From: Zygnema cylindricum
Taxonomy: Eukaryota; Streptophyta; Zygnematophyceae; Zygnematales; Zygnemataceae
Assembly (NCBI GenBank): GCA_037447655.1
Contig: JBBHKE010003104.1
Span: forward strand, 287,772-351,771
Length of the DNA stretch: 64,000 nucleotides
Direction: 5' to 3'
Part shown: piece by piece, positions 29,049 to 41,156 of the stretch
Layout: every line of letters begins with the position of its first letter
How positions within the stretch are numbered: the stretch's first letter is position 1
Made by a program: the position numbers and the translations under genes
The notes under the pieces: generated by a model
Databases searched by the model: none
Told to the model about the DNA's origin: nothing
What the model saw: only the letters and a program-made list of their open reading frames with translations

Positions 29049-31175
29049 GAGGGAGATGGAGATGGAGAGGGAGAAGGAGAAGGAGAAGTAGATGGAGATG
29101 GAGATGGAGATGGAGAAGAAGAGGAAGAAAGAGAGGGAGGAGGGGGAGAGGAAGGAGAGGGAGAGGGAAAAGGAGAGGGAGGGGAGGGAGAGGGAGGGAG
29201 AGAGGGGGTGAGGAGGGAGAGGAGGGAGAGGAGGGATAAGGAGTGGAGAGGGAGGAGGGAGAGGAGGGAGAGGAGGGAGAGGAGGGATAAGAAGGAGTGG
29301 AGGGGGAGGAGGGAGAGGAGGGAGAGGAGGGAGAGGAGGGAGAGGAGAGGGAGCGGGAGTGGGAGCGTGAGAGGGTGAGGGATTGGGAGAGGGAAAAGAG
29401 GGAGAGAGGGAGAGGGGGAGAGAGGGAGAGAGGGAGAGGAAGAGGGAGATAAAGGAGGGAGATCAGAAAGAGGGAGAGGGAGAGAGGGAGAGGGAAAGGG
29501 GGGGAGGGGGGTGGGAATTGTGAGGGATAGGTAAAGGCAAAGGAGAGGGAGAGGGAGAAGGAGAGGGATTAGGAGATTGAGAAGGAGAGGAGGAAGAGAG
29601 GGAGAGAGGGAGAGAGAGAGAGAGGGAGGGATGGAGAGAGAAAGAGGGAGAGGGAGAGAGAGAGGAGGAAGAGCGGAAAGAGGAAGAGGGAGAGGTAGAG
29701 AGAGAGAGGGAGAAGATGAGGAAGATGGGAAGGGAGAGGGAGAGGGAAAGGGAGAGGGAGAGTGAGAGGAAGAGGAAAGGGTGTGGGAGAGGGAGATTGA
29801 GAAAGAAAGCGAGAGAGGGAGAGGGAGAGGGGTGGATAGGGAAGGGAATAGTGAGGGAGAGGAAGAGGTAGAGGGAGAGGGAGAGGGAGAAGGAGAGGGA
29901 GAGGAGAGGGAGCGAGAGAGGGAGTGCGAGAGGGAGAGGGAGAGAGAGAGGGTGAGGGAGGGGGTGAGGGAGAGGGAGAGGGAGGGGGAAAGGGAGAGGT
30001 TGAGGGAGAGGGAGAGGGAGAGGAAGAGCTAAAGGGAGAGGGAGAAGGAGACGGCAAGGGAGATTGAGAGGGAGGGAGAAAGAGAGGGTGAGGGAGATTG
30101 AGAGGGAGAGGGAGATAAAGAGGGAGTGGGAGAGGGAGAGGGGGAAGGAGGGGGGGAGGGAGAGGGAGAGGGATAGGAAGAGAGGGCGAGGGAGAGGGAG
30201 AGGAGGATAGAGGGAGAGGCGAGAGAGATAGAGAGAGGGAGAGAGGGAGAGGGAGAGAGAGGAGGGAGAGAGGGAGAGAGGGAGAGAGGGAGAGAGGAAG
30301 AGAGGGAGAGAGGTAGAGAGGGAGAGGGAGGGGTAGAGGGAGAGGAAGAGAGAGTGAGGGAGGAAGAGGGGTAAGGGGATTGGGTGGGAGAAAGAAAGGG
30401 AGTGGGAGAGGGAGAGGAAGAGGGAGATGGATAGGGAGGTAGAGGGAGAGGGAGAGGAAGTGGTAGAGGAGAGGGAGCGGGAAAGGAAGAGGGATCGGGA
30501 GAGCGAGAGGGAGAGAGAGCGAGAGGGAGAGTGAGAGGGATAAAAGAGGGAGAGGGAGAGGGAAAGGGAGAGGGAGAGGGAGATGGATAGGGAGAGGGAA
30601 ATTGATACAGAGAGGGAGAGGGAGAGGGATATTGAGAGGGAGAGGGAGAGGGAGAGGAAGAGGGAGAGGGAGAGGGAGAGGGAGAGGGAGAGGTAGAGGG
30701 GGAGGAGAGGGGGAGGGAGAGGTGGAGTGAGACAGAGTGGGATTATGAAATGGAGAGGGATTGGGATAGGGATAGCTGGAGAGAAAGTTACAGAGGGGGA
30801 GGGAGAGGGAGAGGGAGGGGGAAAGGGATAGGAAGAGGGAGAGGGAGAGGGAGAGGGAGAGTGAGAACGGGAGGGAGAGGTGGAGGGACAGGGAGTGGGA
30901 TTTTGAGAGGGAAAGGGATTGGGATAGGGATAGCGAGAGAGAGAGAGAGTGGGAGAGGGAGAGGGAGAGCAAGAGGGAGAGCAAGAGGGAGAGGGAGAGG
31001 GAGAGTGAGAACGGGAGGGAGAGGTGGAGGGACAGGGAGTGGGATTTTGAGAGGGAAAGGGATTGGGATAGGGATAGCGAGAGAGAGAGAGAGTGGGAGA
31101 GGGAGAGGGAGAGCGAGAGGAAGAGGGAGAGCGAGAGCAAGAGCGATGGTGGAGGGAGAGGGAGAGGAAATATTT
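29049..31175 (+). repeat. 2.1-kb polypurine tract (GGGAGA)n
   Basis: More than two kilobases with almost only A and G on the plus strand: GAGGGAGAGGGAGA words with GGAGATGGAGATGG at the left end. The opposite strand gives a 523-codon Ser/Leu/Pro frame and the plus strand Arg/Gly/Glu frames. All of these are translations of the repeat. Such long mirror-symmetric purine tracts can form triplex (H-DNA). It is continuous with 23183-23310 across the CP2 insertion. Confidence 0.9.
30720..31125 (+). repeat. Higher-order ~144-bp repeat within the purine tract
   Basis: A segment starting GTGAGAACGGGAGGGAGAGG at 30861 recurs at 31005 almost unchanged, sharing GGGATTTTGAGAGGGAAAGG and GGGATAGGGATAGCGAGAG. 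A more diverged third copy begins near 30720. Segmental duplication therefore adds to simple slippage. Confidence 0.8.
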
Positions 31176-31930
31176 AAAAGCAGAGAGAGAGGTGTAGTTT
31201 TTATTCTCAATTGTACCCTTATGTTCGCATTCTTTGTCGGAATATGGTCTCTTTTTCTTCTTTTCAAACCCCGTGTGAATTTATTTTTATCTTTGTTTTT
31301 GGTTTTTTTTCATAACATTTTTGCTCATCCTCTTTGTTACGAATGATCAGCAATTAAATTAAAATGAGACCCTTCTCCATTGGAACCATTTTTACTAGGT
31401 TATATTAACTATATATGTCTAGTTCTTGTTAAGATTATTGGGAGAATCGGCGGATCAACCGAAATCATGTTTTGGTTTGATGTGTAGAATCGGTCGTCTG
31501 CGTATTTGTTGATGTTTTAGTTCGCGTGGCACGATTCAATTTTGAGTATGGATTGACGATTTGCATCGGAGTACCTTTGGTTCATTTAATGTACGGCGGT
31601 TCAGTACCAGCGGGTACATAGATTATTTATGTATGATGGTTCAGTTTGGTTTTGTTTTGAACGGTGACTATGATATTTAGAGCGCTTTACATGTCTAGTT
31701 CGTTTGAGTGCGTGTCACTTTGTTTTGGCTCTTGAATGTTTTTATTAGACGCACGTCCGCATGTGGTCTTCGGCGCCCTCGTCTGTTTTCAGCTAGTGGA
31801 GTAAGTGGTCGTAAGTAGTCGGTGTTAGAAAGGGTATTTTAGCGAGTATTACAATCAGTTTTGAATGCAGTCTGGGGAGATGCATCATGCAGTCTTTAGA
31901 AGGAGATTCATCATGTCTGCAAGAGACACA
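31176..31930. other. Unassigned sequence, no gene seen
   Basis: Non-repetitive sequence between the purine tract and the D element. It contains GTAC words (31570-31640) and no protein-like frame. The near-repeat GCAGTCTGGGGAGATGCATCATGCAGTC lies at 31867. May be host intergenic DNA. Confidence 0.4.
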
Positions 31931-32650
31931 TTAAAAAGTGAGACTTGAGTCCGGCAAGTCCTGCACACGGTTCACTATGTTCTTGAACTCATCGGGTAAC
32001 TTCATCAGTAAACAGTTAACCTTTTCTTTTTCACTAAAATCTTTTCCCGCACTCTCTAGCTCCATGAAGAGTGTAGCAAGCTCATTGCAAATATCCAATA
32101 TTTGCCCCCCTTTGTAAACATACTCCTTAACTTTCGGATGAGCCAACTGTTGTTGCTGAATCGTACCACTTCGGTACATCTCTATGAGAGTCATCCAAAG
32201 ATCGGATGCCCTTTCTACCTATAAATGAGGACATGCAAGTCCTTGAGTAAGATGGCGTATGATGAAGTGTTTTGCCGCCATATTGTTCAAGTCCCAGGTT
32301 TCAGTATCATTCTCCTCGTTCCTTGGAATAGGTGACATTAATGTTGAACCAGTTGTTATTGGTGTGGTCGTCTCCTTCTCCGCTCCTTTGTCCACCACCT
32401 CTCTCTCTTTTGTCTCCACCGTTGAAGATGGATCTACTTTTTTTGTTTATCTGCTTCCTCCAAACCCTGGAGGGATTCCAAGACTTGATGGATCCCCCAA
32501 GCATCCACTCACTATCCCCCTCACTATCCCCCAAAACCTTTTTTCGCATAGAGCTCCTATCATCATACTTTTCCAGTATATGAAGCCAGTTCCATTAAAG
32601 ATTGGTACCCTAGAGGGTGGGCCCATAACCTGAAACTCTGAGACCACTAT
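31931..32650 (-). pseudogene. Copia gag of element D, truncated
   Basis: Minus strand: VSEFQ from the LTR, then VMGPPSRVPIFNGTGFIYWKSMM through the primer site, a stop or shift, MAAKHFIIRHLTQGLACPHL (32219-32419), then MTLIEMYRSGTIQQQQLAHPKVKEYVYKGGQI and KVNCLLMKLPDEFKNIVNRVQDL (31931-32194). The expected ATG eight codons upstream of the primer-site Met is GTG here. Sequence stops before the zinc knuckle at about 31930, so D lacks pol and its 3' LTR. Related to the gags of A, B, C, E and L1. Confidence 0.85.
32616..32630 (-). other. Primer-binding site of D, anticodon-loop type
   Basis: Minus strand GGTTATGGGCCCACC immediately after the LTR end GAGTTTCA. Confidence 0.8.
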
Positions 32651-34889
32651 AAGTCCTCAGAATGGAAAGCTTCCAAGAAGCCTGTAGGATAACCCTGACA
32701 CCTTTGTGTTTCAGCAAGAACAACTGCCACCCCGGCGCACAAAAACTCTGACCACCTTCTCCCTTGTGAAGGCAAGACTCCTCTGAGTCGATAGCAAAAA
32801 GAATCTCTGAATTTGCTCCCCTGAGCACTAAGTTATGGAGGGTCAAAGTTGACCTTTTGTATAGAAGCTCTCTGGTAGAGAGGGTCCTATCTCCTAATTT
32901 TTCTAAGTCTTGTTGAAACTCTGAGACCTCCATTGGCACTCAGAGTATGCAGATCCAAAAGAAGCTAATCTAGATAGTGCCGACTCCAAGTTGATATAAA
33001 CCCAAGTGACTGACCCCTTGACAGTCATAACCCCAATATAGATTCACCCCTGTGAAATAACACTTTTTGTGTGCTTAGTTCCACCACAAAATGCAAAGTT
33101 ATAATATGAGATTTGGACACATTCACGCACTTTGACTTTCACTTAGAAATGCAGCCACCGTGGTTGACAAAATCTCTAACGGACTACACTTCTATGTAGC
33201 CATGACTCCCTTGAGTCCGCAGCAAAAAGAATCACTGAAAATGGTTAAGTAAATTTATAGTTATGGCAGCCCAAAGTTAGCCATTTATACAAGGTGCTTT
33301 CTTAGAGAGAGGGTCATATCTGCCAAATTTTTCTAAGTCCTATCTCCCTCTAAAACTCTATCTACTGAAGTACGCCACCAATTAAAATACTGTGTCCTAC
33401 AGAAAAGTACAGGTGCCGGTGTACTTTCTGTACGACCATCATACGACATGGCCAAAATGTTGACACATGTCATATCCGGATTCGTTTTCGTAATCCCCAA
33501 AGTTGCCGCAATCCGATGTAATTTTGCCACGTGTCATTCGATGTGGCGGTGATCGCAAACCGCCAAAATCCTATTCCGCGATCTCGGCATCCTTCGCCGC
33601 CGTCCGATCAAATCCGGATTTCAATCATAGCCGTCATAAGTACTTGCGCGGTATTCTTTCCGGCGTCAATCAAAATACGCGGTATGTATTTCGTAACCGT
33701 ACCGTACTTCGTACTTTACACAACTGTTTCTCTGCATTATGTATATAGATCCTGTTAAATGAATTAGTCTAAATGTAACTATTTATATAACTATCATACC
33801 CCATATACTCTATCCCATCACGTAGACAAGGATAAGGCTACGAACTACTGCGGATTTGAGGTACGATAGGTACCAGGATCAAAATCTTGGTTTCGTGTAA
33901 CTCCCTTTTAGAAAATCCAATGAAACAACTGTCTGTCTCTCTCTAGACAGCATAGGCAGCCATGGCTAACTCCTCCTCCAGTCTTCAGTGACTACGACAA
34001 GTGTGGGGACTTGAGTAAGGAGATAGAGGCAGGCTGTCAATATCTCCTATTTGCTTTTTATTTTGCAATCTCTAGACCTAGAAAATACTTGAATTCCAAC
34101 ACCTATCTCTCTCACAGACTCTATCTACTGATGTAAGGAGCCAATCATATTACACTTCCGTACACAAAAGTACAGCTGCCGGTGTACTTTCTGTACGGAC
34201 ACTGTACGGCATGGCCTTAATGTCGACACGTAGTATATCCGGATTTGCTCCTTTAATCCTCGGAGATGTCGCGATCCAATGTTATTTTGCCACGTGTCAT
34301 CCGATGTGGCGATGACCAAAAACCGTCGAAATCCTCTTCCGCGATCTCGTCATTTATTCCGGCCGTCCGATAAAATGCACATTTAATCGTAGCCGTAATA
34401 AATACCTGCGCGGTATTCGTTTCGCTAAAGAAACAAATGCGCAGTATTCGTTTGTTATCCGTACAGTAATCCGTACTTTTACATTACTGGATCTATGTAT
34501 CCCGTATACAGTTTCAGTTGTATTAATTATCCTACGTGGCAATGTTTAGCTAAATATCAAACCCTATAGTACGTAACACTAGGTCTAGACTTAACGGTTA
34601 AGGCTACCGGCTACCGGCTGCTTACCGTCCGGCAGGTACCAAGATCAAATCCTGGGGGCAGCATATATCCTTTTAGTAAATAAACCCCTAACGGTAAATA
34701 AACTAATATATATTTCCCGTAAACCTCAGGATAGCCTAGGTAGCCATGGCTCTAGCTTCCTCTCCAATTTCTCAATGACTGCGACAAGTTTGAGAGTTGG
34801 AGAGAGAAGTTAGAGGTAGACTGCCTCGGCTTCTTTCTATATTTCTATTTAGACCTAGAAAATACTTTAAAGGACCATTAATTTCTACA
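32631..34889 (-). repeat. 5' LTR of D, split by nested LTR F
   Basis: Outer limits TGAAACTC (32631) and TTTCTACA (34889). Removing F leaves about 1.07 kb that matches solo LTR H (46082-47129, TGTAGAAATTAATGG start), so D and H are the same subfamily. It contains GCCACGTGTC at 34289-34298, a GTAC cluster at 34155-34205, and a tRNA-like stretch near 34590-34655 with hairpin CCAAG-ATCAAAT-CCTGG. Confidence 0.85.
32914..34101 (-). mobile_element. Solo LTR F nested in D's LTR
   Basis: Begins TGAAACTCTGAGACC and ends AATTCCAACA (1188 bases). It interrupts the phrase that reads AAGTCCTATCTCTC in other LTRs: left flank ends CTTGT, right flank starts CCTAT, a target duplication with two transitions. 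It resembles the LTRs of the gag-only elements C and E (shared AGAAGCTAATCTAGATAGTGCCGA-type segment). Carries GCCACGTGTC at 33526-33535 and a tRNA-like module near 33828-33895. Confidence 0.8.
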
Positions 34890-35936
34890 CATTACAGCTT
34901 CACCTCTGTGAAATAAGACTTTCAGTGTGCTTGGTTTCACCACAAAATGCAAAGTTAAAATATGAGATTTGGACACATTCACCCACTTTGATTTTCCCTT
35001 AGAAATGCAACCACCCAGGCAGGCAAAAACTCTAACTGACTATACCCTTGTGTAGCGTAGAGTCCCTTGAGAGCGGAACAAAAAAAATCAGTGAAAATGG
35101 TCAACTGAATTGATGATTATGGCTTGCCAAAGTTTGCCATTTATACAAGGTGCTCTCTGGGAGAGGCAACTACCTACCAGAAATATTCTAAGTCCTAAAA
35201 CCCCTCTCTTAACCCCTCCTTCTGAAGTACGGCGACAATCACAGGACACTAATGTTCACAAAAGTACAGGCGTCGGAGTACTTTCTGTAGGGCAACTGTA
35301 CGACATGACCATACAGGTGACAGCTATCACATTAAACTAGTTATCTTGCGTTCCGGAGATTCCGCAATCCTCCAGTGCATTTCCACGTGTCATCCAGAGT
35401 GGCGGCGTCAGAAAACGCCAAGGGGGGCATTCCGAAATCTAGGCTCGTACCACGGCCGTCGATTAAATCTAGCATTCAATTATCCCCGTCGAAAATATGT
35501 GCGTGGTATTTGTTTCGCCGTCGAAACAAATGCGCGGTATTAGTTTCGTGAAGTACCCGTACTACTCTAAACTGTATCTATGTACTAAGAATCTATTCGC
35601 ACCGTTAAATGAATTCGTCTACGCTTACATATTTATATAATTATCAAACTATATATGTCGTAGCACTAGTCCTAGACTAAACGGATAAAGCTAACGACTA
35701 TGTTGACGGATTACAAGTACCAGGATCAAATCCTAGGTCCGTCAATACTTTTGGTAAACCCATCTATTTTCTGCTACTTGTCTGCTACAAAGCTTTAGGC
35801 AGCCATGGCTCTATCACCCTACCCAGCCTTTAGTGACTACAACAACTGTGGGGGCTTGGTGAAGGGAGTTAGAGGTAGACCGCCTCTACCTTTTTCCAAT
35901 TACAATACAGACCTATAAAATACTCAAATATCAACA
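34890..35936 (-). repeat. 3' LTR of C, end-truncated
   Basis: Upper end TATCAACA next to the purine tract. The lower end starts inside the LTR (CATTACAGCTTCACC), losing roughly the last 100 bases of U5 where element D begins. Contains TCCACGTGTC (35382-35391) and a tRNA-like module at about 35668-35733 with hairpin CCAGG-ATCAAAT-CCTAG. Confidence 0.8.
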
Positions 35937-35950
35937 CTCCCCTTATTTTC
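35937..35950 (-). other. Polypurine tract of C
   Basis: Minus strand AAAATAAGGGGAG immediately before the 3' LTR start TGTTGATATT. The identical word precedes the 3' LTRs of J and E. Confidence 0.8.
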
Positions 35951-35954
35951 TAGA

Positions 35955-37831
35955 CTATTTTCCTTTCGACTCCCTCACACAAATAAACACACACTCTCTT
36001 TCACTCTTTCTCTTTTTATTTCTTTTCCTTTTCTTTTGATAAAAATTTAAGAAAATACTCTCGTACTTGAAACAGTGCATTAGATGAACCGAAATAATTG
36101 CATCACACATTTTATTTAGCATCCCACTTTTCATAAATCCGAGCAAAGATTTTATCTATCTCATCTCTTTTCCATCCACACTTAATCCGATTTCCCTCTT
36201 GCAATTCAAACAGCCAGCCCCATCTCCAATTCGCAACACATGCCCAGGTGCTAAACCTTTTATAGGCACACCTTCATAAATGCCATCACTACCTATAGTG
36301 ATGTCAAACCCATTACCCGCAAAAAATGAACTTTCCTCACTCTCTCCCATGGATTTATAAATTTATTCCCAAAAAGTATTTCTCCTCCCCTAAATCTTTC
36401 ATTAAATATTCCTCTTCTCCCCTATCCCTTAAAACCCATTCGAGTTTCACTTCTCCCCTTTCCTCGGAATCCGTTGAAGTCACCCTTTCCGACCAATTTT
36501 TTGTTTCCCAATTATCTATAAAATTATCCTCATTAATTTTACCTTTCACGTTTTCACTTATGGATCATAGATCTAACTTTCGAATTTCTAAGTCATCCAC
36601 TCTACACTCCTCGACATCCTCAAGTGCCTCCCCTCTCTTTACTTCCCTTATACCTCCAAAAGCACACTGTTGCCTTCATGGAATTTCAGTGTACTTTTCT
36701 CTCTTCTCCATTCTACCGATGTGAAGAAGCTCCAAGATTTCTTCATCCTCTTTCTGCTCTTCTCTTTCTTCTTCCTCATTCACACTCCAACTTCTAAGTT
36801 CTTCCAAACAAGGACACTCCTCCATATGGTGACCCGGTTCTCTACAAAAAAAGCAAACCCCTTTTTCCAAAACTTTCCTTTCTTTTCTTCTCCCTCTCTT
36901 TCCACCAAAGTTTCGATAAGGTTTACCTTTGTCTTTTTTTCTCTCATCACGTTTTCGCTTGTCGCCGCCGTTCCTCACATCACGCTTCCGCCAGTCACCA
37001 CCAGCTGTAAATGCAGTCACCTTGTCACTTGCCCTACGAAGCTCCAAAGTGCTTTCCCTCACAAGAATTATCCCCATGGTATTGCTCCAAGTCCATGAGG
37101 AGACATCCATTCCCTGCATACGGTAAACGATGTCTTCGTACTCATCAGGGAGTTTCATGATAAGTGTATTAATCTTTCTCTCCTCAGATTCTACATATCC
37201 CGCACTAGCAAGCTCAACATATAATGCAGCAATATCAATGGAAAACTCTATCATGCTACCGCCTTTGTAAACATAGGCCTCTATTTTTTGTTTTACTAAC
37301 TGCTGCCTCTGTATAGTCTCACTCTTATAAATCTGAATTAGTGTTTCCCAAATTTCCAAATACTTGATTAGACTTAAAAGAGTGATAGCTATAGACTTAG
37401 ACACATAGCTAAGTATGAGATGTTTTGCTATAGTGTTTTTATATTCCTAAATTATCCTATCATTTTTTTCAGTTTTTGATTCAGTTATAACCCCCACAAG
37501 TGGAACAGTAGGCGAGAGCCTAGCTCCCCTCACCATAGGTGTCCCTTTATCCTCCTCCCTTTTTCCCCTTCCACGGTAATGATTTTCTATTCACCTTCCA
37601 TTGCATCTGAACTCTGCTTGGTTTTTTCTGGGCAGCCCCAGATGATTCTCCATAGTGAGCTCCTCCAAAGCCCGGTGGCGGACACCTCACTTGTTCTGAA
37701 ACAATTCCTCATAAGTGCTTCTCGAAAAGCAATCCCTCCATTGTAAACTCCCAATAAGTGAAGTCTGTTCCATCAAACATAGACACCCTAGATGGTGAGC
37801 CTATAACATGCAATTCTATAGGCTCCATTGC
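35955..37831 (-). pseudogene. Gag with acidic C-terminal extension, element C
   Basis: Minus strand from MEPIELHVIGSPSRVSMFDG in LTR and primer site, with stops, to a 242-codon frame (37404-36676). This has the gag helical domain (SETIQRQQLVKQKIEAYVYKGG, RKINTLIMKLPDEYEDIVYRMQ), a basic segment, and a zinc knuckle CFFCREPGHHMEEC. Beyond a stop at TEIP, further pieces match element E's extension: STDSEERGEVKLE, DRGEEEYLMKDLGEEK, GSDGIYEGVP and IGDGAGCLNCKREIGL. E and C differ here by substitutions and a 1-base indel. The extension has no relative in A, B or J and I do not recognise it. Confidence 0.85.
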
Positions 37832-39108
37832 CACACCAAATTCGCAGATCAAAAGAAGCTAATATAGATAGTGCTGACTCCAAGTTATATAAACCCAAAT
37901 GATTGATCCCTTGACAATCAGAACCCCATTCCAGCTTCACCCCTATGAAATAAGACTTTCTGTGTGCTCAGTTCCACCACATAATGCAAAGTTAGAATAT
38001 AAGATTTGGACACAACTTTGACTTTCCCTTAGATATGTAGCCACCCAGGCAGGAAAAAACTCTGACCGACTACACCCCTGTGTAGCGTGGACTCCCCTGA
38101 GTCTGCAGCAACAAGAACCACTAAAAATGGTCAACTGAATTGATAGTTATGGTTGGCCAAAATTTTCCATTTACACAAGGTGCTCTTTGGGAGAGGCAAC
38201 TACCTACCAAAAATATTCTAAGTCCTAAACCCCTCTCTAAACCCTCTAATACTGAGGTACGGACCAATCACATTTGTGTATAGTACATAAAGGTACATGT
38301 GTCGGTGTACCTTTCGTATGACCATCGTACGACATGGCTTAAAGGTCAACACATGTCTTATTGGGATTCGCTCTTATAATCCCTGAAATTCTTGCTTCCA
38401 AATCTTTTCTCTCCACCTGGCGCTAGGTCATGCCACGGCAGAAAATGGTACCGTCCAAGAAATTACAGGTGTCAGAGTACTTTTTGTACGAACATAGTAC
38501 GATATTGCCATAATGTGACATTTATCACATCCAAATTTGTTTTGTTTCGTTCCGTAGATTCTGTAACCTGTACGATGTCGCCACATGTCATTCGGAGAGG
38601 TGACGCCCACAAACTGCCAAAATTATCCTTTCGCGAAGCTGGCGCTAAGCACGACCGTCCTATTTATTTCGGCATTTAATATGGACCGTCGAAACAAATG
38701 TCCGTACTATTTGTTTTGTCTAGTACTTTAAAGTACAACTATTTCTATGCCATGTAAACCGTAATCTAGTTAAATGGAAAACCATACTAAATTCTATTTA
38801 AATATCTATCAAACCCAATACTTCTTAGCACTAGTTCTAAACTAAACGGATAAGGCTAACGACTACTGGTTACTTGACGGACGGTAGGTACCAAGATCAA
38901 TTTCTGGGCATGTCAAATACCTCTTTGGTAAGTCTACCAAATCTACACCCTTTCTTCATAGAGAGCCTAGGAAGCCATGGCTCTAGCTCCATGTCAAGCC
39001 TTTAGTGACTATAACAAGTGTGGGGACTTGGTGAGGAGAGTTAGAGGTAGACCGCCTCAGCTCTTTTTCTCTCCTTATATAGACCTAGAAAATACTCAAA
39101 TATCAATA
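37809..39108 (-). repeat. 5' LTR of C
   Basis: Lower end TGCAATTC beside a degraded primer site (GTTATAGGCTCACC); upper end AAATATCAATA, where the last CA has become TA. It contains a GTAC-rich stretch (38260-38335, 38450-38510) and a tRNA-like module at about 38840-38910. Confidence 0.8.
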
Positions 39109-39115
39109 GAATAGA

Positions 39116-39510
39116 GTGGTTCGGATGATACTTGTGTACAAAAACACCATGGTGATTAGGAGAGGAGGAAAGAGTATTCAATCACTAGCTACAAGAGGAG
39201 ACCGATGGGAGAAAGACCCTAAGAAACCGTACAAAGGGGAAAGAGATCAGCTTAGAGGACCAAGGCACCCAAAGGGCCTTTGTCATTTTTGCAAAAAGCC
39301 GGGAAACTACATTGCGGATTGTGTCAAGCTGTCGTATCTGAGGCTTCAAGAGAACCGTGGAGGGGGATCTTTCGGAGGGAAGAAAAGGCACCTATGGTCA
39401 CAAAAGTGACAGGAGAAACCGAGGACGAGTCCTCAGAGGAGGATAGGGAGATTCTCCTTGACGAGAGTCTGGAGGAGAAGGAGATCCATCGGAGATAGAA
39501 ATGTGCCCTT
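39116..39510 (+). pseudogene. J gag C-terminus with zinc knuckle
   Basis: Reads VVRMILVYKNTMVIRRGGKSIQSLA, RWEKDPKKPYKG and the zinc knuckle CHFCKKPGNYIADC, then LRLQENRGGGSFGGKK. A frame change near 39400 leads to acidic TEDESSEEDREILLDESLEEKE. The left edge at 39109 is the insertion point of C. Functionally the nucleocapsid part that would bind RNA. Confidence 0.85.
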
Positions 39511-40211
39511 GAAGCAATTCGGGAAGCTCCACCTGAAGGATGGATCATCGACTCAGGTGCATCGATGCATATGTGTCGTGATAAAGACCTTTTCACTAAG
39601 CTTAAAAAGATCCCTACTGTACAGATAGAGTATAAGGATGGGAGAGTGGTTACCACAGATCTAGTGGGGTCAGTAGTTGTGAAAGACTTACTGGAGGGTA
39701 AGACTTATATACTCACATTCTCAGATGTACTTTACATTCCTCAGCTGAGTAAAAATCTTGTCTCTACGTCTGTGTTAGATGACAAAGAGTTTGATACCTT
39801 CACTAGAAAGGGAGTCTTTACAGCTAAGTACGGTGATGAAGTCTACTTCATGGCATATAAGGTAGCCAAGGCATGTTTAGGCTTAACGTGAGTAATGAAA
39901 AGAAGATTGCTTATTATGTCGGTGTTCAAAAAATGATGATTTGGCATAAGCGGTTGGGGCATGTGCATTTTGATAGGTTGAGGGAAATGAAGAAGCTTGG
40001 TGTAGTAGAAGGCATACAACTTGGTGATGATGAAATGGTTGATGATTGTAGTGGATGTGCTCAAGGAAAATCTCACAGACTCCCTTTTCCCAAAGCCGCC
40101 ACATATAAGGGGAAAAAGGTACTAGAACTAGTCCACACAGATATCTGGGTACCTTCAAGAGTACCTTCGGTTGGATGGAAGAGGTTTATGTTAACAATAA
40201 CCGATGACTAG
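39511..40211 (+). pseudogene. J protease and pre-integrase
   Basis: GWIIDSGASMHMC near 39540-39580 gives an intact Asp-Ser-Gly protease site. KTYILTFSDVLYIPQLSKNLVS and GVFTAKYGDEVYF follow, ending at a stop near 39891. In an overlapping frame come IWHKRLGHVHFDRLREM and CSGCAQGKSH (pre-integrase His/Cys zinc motif) and VHTDIW, the first integrase Asp. A TAG at 40209-40211 follows LTITDD. Two small lesions only, so a relatively young copy. Confidence 0.88.
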
Positions 40212-41140
40212 TCTAGGAACTCCAAAGTCTACTTCCTAAAAACAAAGTCTGAAACACCAACTTACTTCAAAGAATATAAAGCATGGAGTGAGAAGTTGCA
40301 TGGAACCCCATTAAGAGAATAAGGAGTGATAATGGGGGAGAATATACCTCTAACCAGTTTGAGGAATACTTAAGAGATGAGGGAGTTCAACACCAGAAAA
40401 CTGTACCATATAACCCGGAACAAAATGGGGTAGCTGAAAGATTGAACCGAAGACTAGGAGATAGTGTATGTAGTATGTTGGCTGACCAGAAAATAGGAAA
40501 GAGATTTTGGGCAGAAGCCATGAACTGTGCCAACTACACTAAGAACAGAGTCCTAACCTCAGCCGTAAAGGGAATGACACCCTATGAGAGATGGGTTGGA
40601 AGGAAACCAGATATCTCACACCTTAAAGTATTCGGTAGCCAAGTTTAGAGTCTTGATACGGATAAGAAAAACTGGAAACTAGATGCTAAGGTCAAACCTG
40701 GATACTTTGTAGGATATGATGAGGATTTCAAGGGATATAGAGTCTATGACTTAGCAAAGCAAGATATTATTATGGTCAAACAACTAGTTGTCATGGATGA
40801 AGGAAAGTCATTTGACCCCTTCATATATACCAAAAAGATAAAAATCCGCTTTGAGTCTGAAAGCGAGGAGAGTCATGTCTTTCCCGAAAAAGGACATGAG
40901 TGAAACAGTGATTGCAGATTTAGGGGAGATCTAAGATACAGGAGATCCACCGGACACCTCACATATTCCTATGGACTTCGAGGAGACAGAAGAGATGGAA
41001 CTGGAACTGGCTTCTATGAATAAGGGAGCCGATGAGACAGTAAGGAGAAACCCGAAACTTCCTTCCATTTCAGCTTTAAAATTCGAAGGAGGGAGAAGGA
41101 GTAGCAAAAGGTTATAAGATAGACCGGCTGTTAACAAGGT
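40212..41140 (+). pseudogene. J integrase core and linker
   Basis: Pieces: KVYFLKTKSETPTYFKEYKAW, then after a frameshift at about 40305 RSDNGGEYTSNQF (second Asp), NPEQNGVAERLNR (catalytic Glu), MLADQKIGKRFWAEAMNCANY, GMTPYERWVGRKPDISHLKVFGSQV. A TAG at 40646-40648 is followed in frame by GYFVGYDEDFKGYRVYD. The acidic linker to reverse transcriptase has another shift near 40890. All DDE residues survive. Confidence 0.85.
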
Positions 41141-41156
41141 AACTAAGTTATCTCAT

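Larger units (their letters stand above)
34890..39108 (-). mobile_element. Gag-only LTR element C
   Basis: 5' LTR 37809-39108, gag and its extension 35955-37831, purine tract, and a 3' LTR (34890-35936) lacking its terminal part where D abuts. No protease, integrase or reverse transcriptase remains or fits in the 1.87-kb interior. It is the same family as E. Its upper end sits inside J's gag, so it inserted into J. Such gag-only elements resemble the TR-GAG class described in plants. Confidence 0.85.

Noticed and set aside
29569-31140. 523-codon minus-strand Ser/Leu/Pro frame
   Set aside because: Translation of the polypurine tract; no non-repeat residues.
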